This document shows positions 48,850-56,719 of a stretch of DNA of 64,000 nucleotides, one piece after another (within the stretch, counting starts at the first letter, position 1; every line of letters starts with the position of its first letter). The DNA is from Allocatelliglobosispora scoriae. Lineage in GTDB: Bacteria > Actinomycetota > Actinomycetes > Mycobacteriales > Micromonosporaceae. Location of the stretch: positions 3,030,319 to 3,094,318 of the forward strand of contig NZ_JACHMN010000003.1 of NCBI RefSeq assembly GCF_014204945.1, given 5' to 3'. A model generated the notes under the pieces. That model ran no database searches and had not been told where the DNA came from. It worked only from the letters and a program-made list of their open reading frames with translations. Position numbers and translations under genes: made by a program.

Positions 48850-49612
48850 GGGGGCTCCTCAGCAACTGTTGGAAGGTGGGGGTGGTGATCCAGTCGAACT
48901 CGCCGCGGAGCTGGTCGGAGAGCATCTGGTTGGTGTTGAGCGTGCTGGTCCAGGTGCCGTGGTCGCGGGCGCGCAGGGCCACCAGGGCGGTGGAGAGGCT
49001 GTGGCGGAGGTTGAGGACGGTGACGCGCTCGCGTGCCTCTGTGTCGCGGGTGGTGAGCCAGTCGCGGTGTAGTGCGGTCATGGATTTGCGGGCGAGTTCG
49101 GGTTGGGTGACGTCGAGGTCGAGTTCGGTGCACACGTCGACGAGGCGGCGGGACTGGCCGGTGAGGATGGCTCCGGCGTCGTAGCGGGTGTCGGTGACCT
49201 TGTGGTCGGTGCGCCGGTCGCGCCACGCCTGCTGGGCGGTGCGGATCGCTTGCGGGACGTTGTCGGTGTTGGCGGCGAGGACCGCGAGGTCGCTGGAGAG
49301 CTGGTGCCCGGTGACGAAGTCGGCATGGCTGAGCGCCGCGCTGAGGTCGTGGGCGGCGAGGTCGATCAAGTCAGGGCGTTCGGTGTCGTCGTCGAGGTAG
49401 ACGCTGGTGTACCCCCAGCGCGCTGCGGTGAGGTCGGCGGCGGTGCGGCGGTGGGGGATTTCGACCCAGGCGATCGAGTAGCAGAACGGCCGGTTCCCAT
49501 TTTTGATCTTGTAGTTTTTGGACCACTCGACGTCCACCGACGCGGCCAGGAGGGTCCGGGCGCGGCGGGTGAGGGTGGCGCCGGGTCCGCCGACGTTGCT
49601 GCGCACGATCAT
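48836..49612 (-). CDS. DEDD-type 3'-5' exonuclease-like protein
   Basis: 258-aa protein. Seen: SVDVEWSKNYKIKNGNRPFC (DxE of the first exonuclease motif), DFVTGHQLSSDLAVLAANTD (H...D motif), TDTRYDAGAILTGQ (third acidic motif), and a helical end. The pattern fits an RNase-H-like DEDD fold, although spacing is unusual and I cannot confirm all metal ligands. The ATG at 49612 has GGGAGAAG upstream. Its middle aligns by eye with the 49682 product, so the operon holds two related copies. A 13-bp inverted repeat lies between them. Function is unknown; it might act on nucleic acid bearing a modified nucleotide. Confidence 0.6.
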   Translation of the reverse strand: MIVRSNVGGPGATLTRRARTLLAASVDVEWSKNYKIKNGNRPFCYSIAWVEIPHRRTAADLTAARWGYTSVYLDDDTERPDLIDLAAHDLSAALSHADFVTGHQLSSDLAVLAANTDNVPQAIRTAQQAWRDRRTDHKVTDTRYDAGAILTGQSRRLVDVCTELDLDVTQPELARKSMTALHRDWLTTRDTEARERVTVLNLRHSLSTALVALRARDHGTWTSTLNTNQMLSDQLRGEFDWITTPTFQQLLRSPHADA

Positions 49613-49629
49613 CGTCTTCTCCCTCTACG

Positions 49630-49667
49630 GTCATGTCCGCCACCATGCTGTTGATGGCGGACATGAC
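49630..49667. promoter_or_regulatory. 13-bp perfect inverted repeat between the exonuclease-like genes
   Basis: Arms GTCATGTCCGCCA (49630-49642) and TGGCGGACATGAC (49655-49667) with a 12-base spacer, filling the 69-base gap between two same-strand genes of the radical SAM operon, 18 bases before the downstream ATG. It could be an operator, an internal attenuator or a processing hairpin; there is no T-run. The structure is seen; its role is inferred. Confidence 0.55.
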
Positions 49668-49681
49668 GCTAACGGGGCCGG

Positions 49682-50383
49682 TCAGGCGGCCGGTGCGCGA
49701 CCCGCCGCCGGTTCCAGCAGGTCCCACGCGGCATGGTCGACCGCAGCTGGCACCTTGAAGGTTCCCGGCCAGCGAAATCGGCCTGCGTGTACGGCCGCGA
49801 CCAGGCCGATCGCCAGGCACCGGGCCAGACTGGCCGCGGCCAGCCGGGATGCCGCGCCGGGGTCGATGGGGCCGGTCAGGATTGGCGGGTCGAGGGGTAC
49901 GTCCAGGGTGGGCCGGTTGGCGGGGTCGACGTCGTGGCAGGTGTCCACCATCCGGGTGACTCCGCGTTCCCGTACGGTCCGGTCGGCCCACGCCTCGCTG
50001 ACGCCCTCCACCCCCGGCTGCCGCCGGTCGGCGAGTTTGACGGCTGTGAGGAGGTCTGCCTCGAAGTGGTGCCCGGCGAGGATCGACGCGTGCCGCCGAG
50101 CCCCGACCAGCACCTGGTCCAAGTGCCGCAGCTGGTCCCCGGTCCCGTCGGCGGACTCGATCACGGTAGTCCAGAACCCGATGGTCAGCGACTGCTCGTC
50201 CACGTCCAGGACGGCGGCAGGGCGAATGCGCAGGTGCACCACCGACACCGACACCGGTATCGTCGGTTCGCCGACGGCCCAGTCGACTGCGACGGCTGTG
50301 AGCAGGTGCTGTTTCGTGCCGAAGGGTCGGAACTCTGCTCCGTAGGCGCCGTCGGGCCAGGACAGGTTAGTGAAGCTGCGCAT
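49682..50383 (-). CDS. Second DEDD-exonuclease-like protein (diverged paralogue)
   Basis: 233-aa protein overlapping the radical SAM gene by 17 nt. Seen: TAVAVDWAVGEPTIPVSVSV in place of the DxE strand (Glu replaced), RRHASILAGHHFEADLLTAV matching GHQLSSDLAVL of the neighbour, then EAWADRTVRERGVTRMVDTC matching the neighbour's QQAWRDRRTDHKVTDTRYD. Loss of the first-motif Glu suggests a non-catalytic or regulatory partner. No other family was recognised. Tight overlap with the radical SAM gene implies the proteins are made together, perhaps as a complex. Confidence 0.58.
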   Translation of the reverse strand: MRSFTNLSWPDGAYGAEFRPFGTKQHLLTAVAVDWAVGEPTIPVSVSVVHLRIRPAAVLDVDEQSLTIGFWTTVIESADGTGDQLRHLDQVLVGARRHASILAGHHFEADLLTAVKLADRRQPGVEGVSEAWADRTVRERGVTRMVDTCHDVDPANRPTLDVPLDPPILTGPIDPGAASRLAAASLARCLAIGLVAAVHAGRFRWPGTFKVPAAVDHAAWDLLEPAAGRAPAA

Positions 50384-51359
50384 CGCCGGCCCCGGTGTGC
50401 TCGACGGTCTTGATGCTGGCGCCGAGGTATTTCGCGTAGTGGTTGCGCTTGAACCGGTACCGCTGCCAGATCTGCGTGATCGGTTCTTCCAGGACGTTGC
50501 CGAGGGGTTCGAGGAGGTCCTTGCCGTCGTAGACCGGCCATGCGCTGGCGTTGCCGTTGACCTCCACCAGGATCATGTGCCCCTCGGTGTGCTCGTTCCA
50601 CACCGTCATCCGCAGCGCCGGCCGCCAGTCGTGGACCATGCGTAGGTTCGTCAGCCGGTCGAAGGTCTGGTTCGCCTCCGCCTCGGTGATGAACTCGTTC
50701 TCCGCGAGGTCCAGGGCGTTGCCCTTGCGCAAGGGCAGGATCATCTTGACCTTGCCCGCGCCGAGCACGTCGGCGATCTGGCACGTGAACGGCAGTGCGT
50801 CCAGGGTGGAGCGGTACACCACCGCCGACAGCGACAGCGGGATACCCGCCTGCTGGAACGCCCGCACCCCGGCCATCACCTCGTCGTAGTCACCCCGCAC
50901 CCGGTTGGTCGTCGAGCGCGGCCCTTCCAAGCCGACGTTCACGTAGGCGACCTTCCCAGCCATGCGTTGGGCATGCTGCAGACCGCGGGTCGCGTTGGTC
51001 GGGATGCCGAGGATGAATCCCTGGTACATGTCCACGATGTCGCCGAAGTCCCGACGCAGCAGCGGTTCACCGCCGGACAGGAACACCCGCTGCGCTCCCG
51101 CGAGATTCCCCCGGATCGTGTCGAGCTGGGCCAGGGTCGGGTCGGGCAGCTGCAGCGTCTCGGAGCAGAACGAGCAGTCGAAGTTGCACCGCTTCGTTAC
51201 CTGCAAGATCACCGACAGTGGCGCCTTCGACGCCGCGACCAGGTCGTCGAGGGACTCGCCGGGTTTGAGGGCGAAATGATGCCCAGCGCCGAAGACGACC
51301 GGGCCAGTGGTTTCCGGGTTACGCGGCGGGACGACGGGGGTCCCGAGGATCGTGGGCAT
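50367..51359 (-). CDS. Radical SAM enzyme
   Basis: 330-aa iron-sulfur enzyme that cleaves S-adenosylmethionine to start a radical reaction. Seen: the cluster motif CNFDCSFC with Cys58, Cys62 and Cys65, RVFLSGGEPLLRRDFGDIV (the GGE SAM-binding strand), LGIPTNATRG, then VNVGLEGPRSTTNRVRG and LSAVVYRSTLDALPFTCQIA, i.e. a full TIM-barrel core. The C-terminus lacks the multiple cysteines of SPASM domains. ATG at 51359 is chosen because GGAGG lies 5 bases upstream; 51389 is an alternative. It is first of five genes with two exonuclease-like proteins, a nucleotide-kinase-like enzyme and a NUDIX hydrolase, suggesting a nucleotide or nucleic-acid substrate. It lacks recognisable viperin signatures. 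Confidence 0.9.
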   Translation of the reverse strand: MPTILGTPVVPPRNPETTGPVVFGAGHHFALKPGESLDDLVAASKAPLSVILQVTKRCNFDCSFCSETLQLPDPTLAQLDTIRGNLAGAQRVFLSGGEPLLRRDFGDIVDMYQGFILGIPTNATRGLQHAQRMAGKVAYVNVGLEGPRSTTNRVRGDYDEVMAGVRAFQQAGIPLSLSAVVYRSTLDALPFTCQIADVLGAGKVKMILPLRKGNALDLAENEFITEAEANQTFDRLTNLRMVHDWRPALRMTVWNEHTEGHMILVEVNGNASAWPVYDGKDLLEPLGNVLEEPITQIWQRYRFKRNHYAKYLGASIKTVEHTGAGDAQLH

Positions 51360-52013
51360 CGCTTCCTCCATGGGTGCATACCGCACCACGGTGTGGCGGG
51401 CGGCGGGTTGAGGTGCCTGATCGTGCGTGGGTGGTGATGGTTCCCGGCCCTACCGAGTGCGCCGAACGGCCGGACTGGCGCAGCGGAGCTCTTTTACTCG
51501 TCGTGCTGGGAGAAGTCCCTGCTCTTCTGTTCATCTCCTTCCGTCGGATCCCTCGCCCCATGGCGCGGCAGGCCGCCAGGACGCTGCGTCTGCGACTCCG
51601 AACCCGCATGCCCTTGGGTAGCCGGGCGATGGGGCCAGCGGGTGACCGGGGACCACGGAGTCATGTCTATTGAGCCGCTCGTACATCGATGTCGAACAGT
51701 GCCTGGGGCCGCTCCTGACATTTCACTGACGGACCGGATGCGCGCACACATCCGGCGACAGCGTCAGTCGACGGCGGCCTCGTCCTGGCCTGCCGCGACT
51801 GGCCCGATCTGTCGGCTCTGCTACCGCGGAACGCCCGTCGTGGATGTCGGCCAGGGGCATGAGGTAACTCCGACAATCTGCTGACATCCCTACTCGCCGC
51901 TTGGTGCCGTTGACCAGGGGCGGGAGCAGTGTCGTCTGAAGGGTGAAGGTTGTCTGACGGCCATCGGTCGTGTCACAGTGCGATCACGTAGAGCGAAAGG
52001 GGGAGGCTGGTCG
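51360..52013. other. Divergent promoter region between radical SAM operon and XRE regulator
   Basis: About 650 bases. Apart from a possible small ORF at 51663-51884, no gene is recognised. It must contain the promoters of the divergent radical SAM operon and the XRE-TPR gene. I see no strong palindrome here. Confidence 0.4.
51663..51884 (+). CDS. Possible small zinc-site protein
   Basis: 73-aa ORF from ATG 51663 with ACGGAG just upstream. Seen: ISLTDRMRAHIRRQRQ, then GPICRLCYRGTPVVDVGQGH, a CxxC pair followed by His and a terminal Cys that could bind a metal. It lies in the divergent region before the XRE-TPR gene on the same strand. Length and high GC mean it could be spurious. Confidence 0.35.
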   Translation: MSIEPLVHRCRTVPGAAPDISLTDRMRAHIRRQRQSTAASSWPAATGPICRLCYRGTPVVDVGQGHEVTPTIC

Positions 52014-53372
52014 ATGTACCCGGATGTGGAACACGAGGCCCGGGTCGCTCTCGGCAAGGGCTTGCGCGGTCTGCGCGAGCCGGCCTTCACCCAGCAGACC
52101 CTCGCGTTGGCGATCAACTATTCGCGGTCGACCGTGGCGAATGTGGAAACCGCCCGGCAGCGGGTGCCGCGGGAGTTCTGGATCGCCTGCGACGCGGTGC
52201 TGGCCACGGATGGTCTGCTCACGCGGGCGCACGATGACATGGAGCGGTCCCGGCAGGACCGGCAACGAGCCGCCGCTGCCATCGGCTTCCGGCAGCAAGG
52301 CCTGGTGGACTCTCCGCCCGGTCGCGGGCAGCACCTGGTGCACCCATCGGTGACCGGCGGCCAGGCCTTCCACGCACCCGACGTCGATCAGATCGCGGCG
52401 ATTGTGTGGACGCTGGCGGCGGCGGATACGGCTGGGCTGGACCGGTCGACCATCGCGGATGCGCTGGCGGATCTCACCGATCTGTCCCATGCCTACGGAG
52501 TGCAGCACCGCTCGGTCACGATCGCCCAGGGTGCGCAGACGTTCGCCGAGCTGCAAACGCTTCTCAAGCAGGCTCCCCGGCGCACCGATCGGTCGGACGT
52601 TCACCTGGCGATGGCGTTGACGTCGGCGCTGATGGCGTCAGCGGCGTTCGACCTGTCCCATGCGGCTGCGGCGACTCGGCTGGTCCGCGCTGCGCGGTTG
52701 TTCGCGGACCAGTGCGGTGAACCGGCGGTGCTCGCGTGGGTACTGGGCTTGACCGCGTCGTTCCACAACTGGCAGGGCCGACCCTCGCAGGCGCTGCGCG
52801 AGACTGAGCGCGGTCTCGCCCTGCCGATCGGGACCGCGGCACGGTTCCGGCTGGTACACATCGCCGCCCGGTCGCAGGCGCTGCTGGGCAACAACGACGG
52901 CGTCGCAGATCTCCTCCGGACGGACGCAGACCTGGACCTCTCGGCGGCGGATCCGGTCGAGCAGTTCGCCGGCGAGTTCGCGTTCGGCGCCGGGCGAGCC
53001 GCCGCCTGCGCGGGAGCCGCGTGGCTCGACTTGGGCGACGGCACCGCGGCAGCGGGAGCGCTGCGGCACGCGATCCGCTGGTATCGCGACTCCACGGACA
53101 CTGCCCAGGCGCCCTTGCTGGGCGCCCAGCTGGACCTCGTTTCCGCGCACGTGCTGGCCGACCGGCCCGATGCTGCCCTCCAGGCGCTGTCTCAGATCAC
53201 GCAGCCGGGGGTCCAGCACCAGATCGCCGTCGTACGAGCCCGCTCCGGTGCGTTGCAGCAGCGCATCCGATCCCGCCCATGGCGAGACTCCAGCCAAGCT
53301 CAGCAACTGGGGGACGCGCTGCAGCAGTGGGATGACGAGACGCGCGCTGATCTAGAGCCGGTGGCGGGCTAG
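52014..53372 (+). CDS. XRE-family regulator with TPR-like domain
   Basis: 452-aa transcription regulator. Seen: an N-terminal helix-turn-helix at about 15-60 (FTQQTLALAINYSRSTVANV then ETARQRVPREFWIACDAVL), a linker, and from ~150 a series of TPR-like helix pairs (DRSTIADALADLTDLSHAYG, VHLAMALTSALMASAAFDLS, AAATRLVRAARLFADQCGEP). ATG at 52014 follows GGGGGAGG. Divergent from the radical SAM operon and paralogous to the 56720 product in its HTH. The TPR part probably binds a peptide or small ligand, as in other XRE-TPR sensors. Its last 21 bases overlap the convergent epimerase gene. Confidence 0.85.
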   Translation: MYPDVEHEARVALGKGLRGLREPAFTQQTLALAINYSRSTVANVETARQRVPREFWIACDAVLATDGLLTRAHDDMERSRQDRQRAAAAIGFRQQGLVDSPPGRGQHLVHPSVTGGQAFHAPDVDQIAAIVWTLAAADTAGLDRSTIADALADLTDLSHAYGVQHRSVTIAQGAQTFAELQTLLKQAPRRTDRSDVHLAMALTSALMASAAFDLSHAAAATRLVRAARLFADQCGEPAVLAWVLGLTASFHNWQGRPSQALRETERGLALPIGTAARFRLVHIAARSQALLGNNDGVADLLRTDADLDLSAADPVEQFAGEFAFGAGRAAACAGAAWLDLGDGTAAAGALRHAIRWYRDSTDTAQAPLLGAQLDLVSAHVLADRPDAALQALSQITQPGVQHQIAVVRARSGALQQRIRSRPWRDSSQAQQLGDALQQWDDETRADLEPVAG

Positions 53373-54371
53373 CAGCTGCTGTTCGTGGGCGCGCGTCAGG
53401 CCTAGCTCGGCGGAGCGTTCATGCCCTGCCGTAGGCGGGGCGTCGCGCATCCACTGCCAGGTGTCGTGCACCGTGTGCTGGACAGGCCGGCAGGTCAACC
53501 CGCTGCCGAGCGCGCGTGCGGCGTCGAGCTGCCACACTCCCTCGTGGGTCCGCCACAGCGGAAGCTCCGACCACTGCCGCACACCGGCCGCCACCAGCTC
53601 CTCGTCATCGACCCAGACCAGCCTGGCGTCGGACCCAGTGACGTCGCGACATGCCTCCAGCAGCTGAGCGAAGGTGACGGTCCCCGACGGCGCCGCGACG
53701 TTGAACGCGCCGCTGACCTCGGCGCGGATCGTGTGCAGCGCGAAGTCGGCCACGTCGCGGACGTCGACCGGCTGGATGAAACGGCCGGGCGCACCGGGGG
53801 CGACGACAGCACCACCAGCTTGGATCCGCGACAGCCACCACGGCAACCTGCCCACATACTCACCAGGACCTAGCACCACACCCGGCCGCAGAACCGCCGA
53901 CCGCCCCAGGCCGAAGGCCTCCTCGACCGCGACCTCGCACCCGGCTTTCAACCGGCCGTACCGGGTCGGCCCGTCCTCCACATCATCAGGCCCGTATCCC
54001 GGACCGGCATCTGGCGGGCAGTCCAGCCGCGGCGACGCCTCGGTCAGCGGCCGGACGGGCCAATCGGCGTAGATACTGACCGTCGACACCAGCACGTACC
54101 GCTGGCACACCGGCTCCAGCAGCCGGGCAATCCCTAGGGTGTTGACAGGCACGAAGGCGGTGCAGTCGATCACCGCATCGAACTCGCCCAGCCGGGCCAG
54201 CCTCGCGGTATCCGCTCCGACGTTGCGGTCGCCGCGTACCGCGGTGACACCGCTGACGTCCGGAGCAGCCTGACCCCGGTTGAACGTGACCACCTCCCAG
54301 CGCCGGTTCACGGCTGCCTGGACTATCGCTCGGCCCAGAAACTGTGTCCCACCAAGGACGAGGATGCGCAC
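53352..54371 (-). CDS. NAD(P)-dependent epimerase/reductase (extended SDR)
   Basis: 339-aa Rossmann-fold enzyme. Seen: the dinucleotide site VRILVLGGTQFLGRAIVQAA at the N-terminus, an Arg in TFNRGQAA that suggests NADP preference, FDAVIDCTAFVPVNT, LVSTVSIYADWPV, the catalytic pair in TRYGRLKAGCE (YxxxK), and RFIQPVDVRDVADFALHTIR near the sugar-binding end. The GTG start at 54369-54371 is chosen because it begins exactly at the Rossmann strand; the frame stays open 109 codons upstream without protein-like sequence. It converges on and overlaps the XRE-TPR gene tail. It may act on a nucleotide sugar. Confidence 0.85.
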   Translation of the reverse strand: MRILVLGGTQFLGRAIVQAAVNRRWEVVTFNRGQAAPDVSGVTAVRGDRNVGADTARLARLGEFDAVIDCTAFVPVNTLGIARLLEPVCQRYVLVSTVSIYADWPVRPLTEASPRLDCPPDAGPGYGPDDVEDGPTRYGRLKAGCEVAVEEAFGLGRSAVLRPGVVLGPGEYVGRLPWWLSRIQAGGAVVAPGAPGRFIQPVDVRDVADFALHTIRAEVSGAFNVAAPSGTVTFAQLLEACRDVTGSDARLVWVDDEELVAAGVRQWSELPLWRTHEGVWQLDAARALGSGLTCRPVQHTVHDTWQWMRDAPPTAGHERSAELGLTRAHEQQLLARHRL

Positions 54372-54714
54372 CTGGCCATTGTCCGTCACCTGGCCAAGCC
54401 GCAACGACGGACCCGCCCGGCTAGAGCTCGGGGCGACCAGCCTGCAGGGTGCTCGGCTGATCAGCCTAGCGCTGAGGCAAAACGTACACAGTGTCCTAGT
54501 ATCGGCTAGGGCACCGGCGTGTCGCAAAACCGTGTGCCCTATATCCACTATGGGCAATTGGTGTTGGCGACGGAAGGCTTTCCTGCTGGAACGTTTTCGG
54601 CGAGGGCGGCTGCACGGCGAGGTGGAAGACCTCGGCCGGACCGTCCTGTCCTGGCTCGGCTGGCGGTTCTGACCTGGCCGAACTGCCATCACAAACAACC
54701 TAGGATGCTTTAGG

Positions 54715-54915
54715 GAATGTGATCCACCCGACGAGGGCGCGCTCCACCGCTCTCCAGTCGGCGCAGCTGACGGCAGCAGGCCCGCGTCCTGAGTGCAGCC
54801 CAGAACTCGCCAGGGAGCCGCGCCCGTAACCCTGCGGGCCCGCCTCCGCGTTCGCCGCGAGGGCCTCGGGGGTGAAGTAGGCGACGGCGTGGATGGGCTC
54901 GAATCGGGCCCACAT
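54715..54915 (-). pseudogene. N-terminal relic of a SCO6745/SalK-like protein
   Basis: Reads MWARFEPIHAVAYFTPEALA, then a degenerate GYGRGSLASSGLHSGRGPAA before a short stop. The opening closely follows the common actinobacterial SCO6745-type start (RFEPIHAVTYFTPEA, GYWRGYF...). Only ~65 residues remain of ~280, with damaged motifs. Confidence 0.55.
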
Positions 54916-54935
54916 CTGACCTGCGGCGTGCGGAT

Positions 54936-55562
54936 TTATGGAGTTCCTCGACGAGAATGCGGGCAGGCCCCACCTGTTGTGCTCGTTGACCGGCACTCTA
55001 CGGGGCGTGGTCCGGGTACTCGCCTGGGCGGGTGACCTGGAGTTTTATGTCGACTATTGAATTGCCCCAGAAGGTGCCGTGCTCGACGGCCGGCGGATCC
55101 ACCGCAGTCATGACGGCGACGGACTCGTCCAGGCTCATCAATGATCACTGGTAGGTGTAGCGGGTGTCCGGTGCGGTCGAGGTTGTTGTAGCCATCGCAG
55201 GTGTAGACCCGGCGAGGGTGGCCGTGGGTGATCACCACGTCGGGTAGTGCGATGAGGAGCGTTGTGGCGATCTGCCGGTGGTCGGCGTGGATGTCGCCGG
55301 TGCCGTGAGTGATGATCACGTCTGGGCGGACACGCACCAGGTGCTCGGCCAGCAGTTCGGGGTCCAGCCGCTCAAGCAGTATGAGATCGGCGCCGCTGAC
55401 CGCAGCGCCTGCTGCGGCTTCACGATCACGTATAGAGTCGGCGGCGGGTGTGAGGATTGTGATCTTCGAACCCCGCCGCGCGTGCTCGATCAGCGTCCCG
55501 CCGGCCCAGAGTTCCGCATCGTCGGCGTGACCCATGACCGTCATGATCGAGGGTGCGGTCAC
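54936..55562 (-). pseudogene. PIG-L-type deacetylase, damaged 3' half
   Basis: From GTG 55562: IMTVMGHADDAELWAGGTLI (normally HPDD, here HADD), KITILTPAADS, then DVIITHGTGDIHADHRQIAT with the second zinc site, and HGHPRRVYTCDGYNNLDRTG. After about residue 142 the frame turns into Arg-rich nonsense, so the normal C-terminus was lost by a frameshift or deletion near 55140. The GTGA overlap with the ORF upstream shows it was once coupled to another gene. The Pro-to-Ala change leaves the metal ligands intact. Confidence 0.7.
54998..55138 (-). pseudogene. Short coding-like fragment inside the damaged deacetylase
   Basis: Another minus-strand frame, from ATG 55138, reads SLDESVAVMTAVDPPAVEHG then TFWGNSIVDIKLQVTRPGEY and stops after 46 residues. 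It starts where the deacetylase frame loses sense and looks like genuine protein. It is either the fused tail of another gene or the true small product of the rearranged locus. Low certainty. Confidence 0.35.
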
Positions 55563-55750
55563 CAGAGTCCCAGCTCCTCGATGATGTCAGTCGGTTTCGG
55601 AAGTGCCGCGCTCGGCCGCCCGGTGGGCGATGACGGCGGGTCGAGTTCGGCGTCGAGCCTGATCATGTCTCGCCATTTGCGGGCGAGTCGTGGTCTGGGT
55701 GGACCCGGGTGATGAGTTCCGCCGGCGTCCGGCGCTGCCGTTGCGGTCAT
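55559..55750 (-). pseudogene. C-terminal fragment of an unknown gene coupled to the deacetylase
   Basis: The frame ends RLARKWRDMIRLDAELDPPS, then ALPKPTDIIEELGLW, with a TGA overlapping the deacetylase GTG. The ending is protein-like and its 5' part runs into IS3 debris, so the gene was probably truncated by that insertion. Family unknown. Confidence 0.4.
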
Positions 55751-55759
55751 GCGTGGGAT

Positions 55760-56090
55760 GGCCGCGTGGAAGTCCGCCTGGTTCTGCGGTGGGGTCGACG
55801 AGGGTCGGGCAGCGGCATCGCCTTGACCTCGTAATACATGCTGGCAGCGATGCTCACGCCGTGGTCGGTCAGGACCCGGCAGATCGGCTCGATACCGCCG
55901 AAGCATGCTTTGTGCTCGTCGATGACCCTCACGAGCGTGGGTGGCCGGTCGCGTCCGCCGTCCGTAGGACCTCGGTCGTGAAGAAAGCCGCTTTCAAGAC
56001 TTCATTCGCATTCCGAGGTTGGCCGTGATCGACCCGATCGCCTTCCACTCGGTGGCGTAATCGCCGCGGTGTTCGAGCACCAGAGAGACG
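55760..56090 (-). pseudogene. Remnant of an IS3-family element
   Basis: Broken pieces of both transposase ORFs. OrfA debris near 55985-56080 reads HRGDYATEWKAIGSITANLG and then LKAAFFTTEVLRTADATGHP in another frame. OrfB start debris at 55815-55932 reads RVIDEHKACFGGIEPICRVL and TDHGVSIAASMYYEVKA. The catalytic part is gone and the frames are broken. It is unrelated in detail to the intact IS3 element at 41768. Confidence 0.7.
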
Positions 56091-56156
56091 CGGGACACAT
56101 ATGCCGGTGTTGTGTGGCTGTTTAGCAGCAGCAGAAGGGGACTTCTCAGGGGTATG

Positions 56157-56702
56157 TCAGGAGGTCGGAGTCAGTTGGAGCATCATCGTGTCGAGCATGG
56201 GGGCGTCGTCGTTGGGCTGTGATGTGGCGATGTGGTGCCACCCCCAGTGTTCGTAGATGTCGCGAGCCGGCGCCGAAGGCATGGCGCTGAGAATGGCGTA
56301 TGGCTCGGTGCGGGTGTTGAGCAGGGTCGTGAGCAGTGTCCGTCCCAGTCCGCGCTCGCGGTGTGGCCTGCGGACGACGAGTTCGATGACGGCGAACTTC
56401 GCTGCGGCGCGGATCTGTTCGGGCGGTTCGGTGAGGGAGTTGGCCCACCATTTTCCCGCGTCGATGGTGAGTCCGAAGGTGAATCCGCAGAGCGTGCCGT
56501 CGTGGTCGTCGGCGGTGACGAGGGTGAACCCCTCCCGTGCGGCCTGGTTGTGCGTGCGGTTGAGGAACGCGTCCTTGTGCCACAGCGGCCCGGAGTTGTA
56601 GGGCGGTTCCGCGTACACCTCCAAGTACAGGTCGGTGAGTTCGTCGAGCCGTTCGAGGGCGGATGGGCCGCTGGCGATGGAGATCGTGCTCTGGTGTGGC
56701 AT
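56157..56702 (-). CDS. GNAT-family acetyltransferase
   Basis: 181-aa N-acetyltransferase using acetyl-CoA on an unknown amine. Seen: TDLYLEVYAEPPYNSGPLWH, GTLCGFTFGLTIDAGKWWAN, and motif A FAVIELVVRRPHRERGLGRT (the RxxGLG pyrophosphate loop) followed by LLTTLLN, and a final SAPARDIYEHWGWHHIA (the YxxWGW end typical of GNATs). ATG at 56702 is set by CGAGGAGAC; the open frame upstream is a shadow of the XRE-TPR gene. It sits 17 bases after that gene on the same strand, so the two are probably one transcript and the regulator may control it. Confidence 0.88.
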   Translation of the reverse strand: MPHQSTISIASGPSALERLDELTDLYLEVYAEPPYNSGPLWHKDAFLNRTHNQAAREGFTLVTADDHDGTLCGFTFGLTIDAGKWWANSLTEPPEQIRAAAKFAVIELVVRRPHRERGLGRTLLTTLLNTRTEPYAILSAMPSAPARDIYEHWGWHHIATSQPNDDAPMLDTMMLQLTPTS

Positions 56703-56719
56703 GGATGTCTCCTCGCAGG

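Noticed and set aside
50367..51359. Calling the radical SAM protein a prokaryotic viperin
   Set aside because: It has the cluster motif and a kinase neighbour, but I could not see the diagnostic viperin C-terminal and substrate motifs, so the link is kept only as an analogy.
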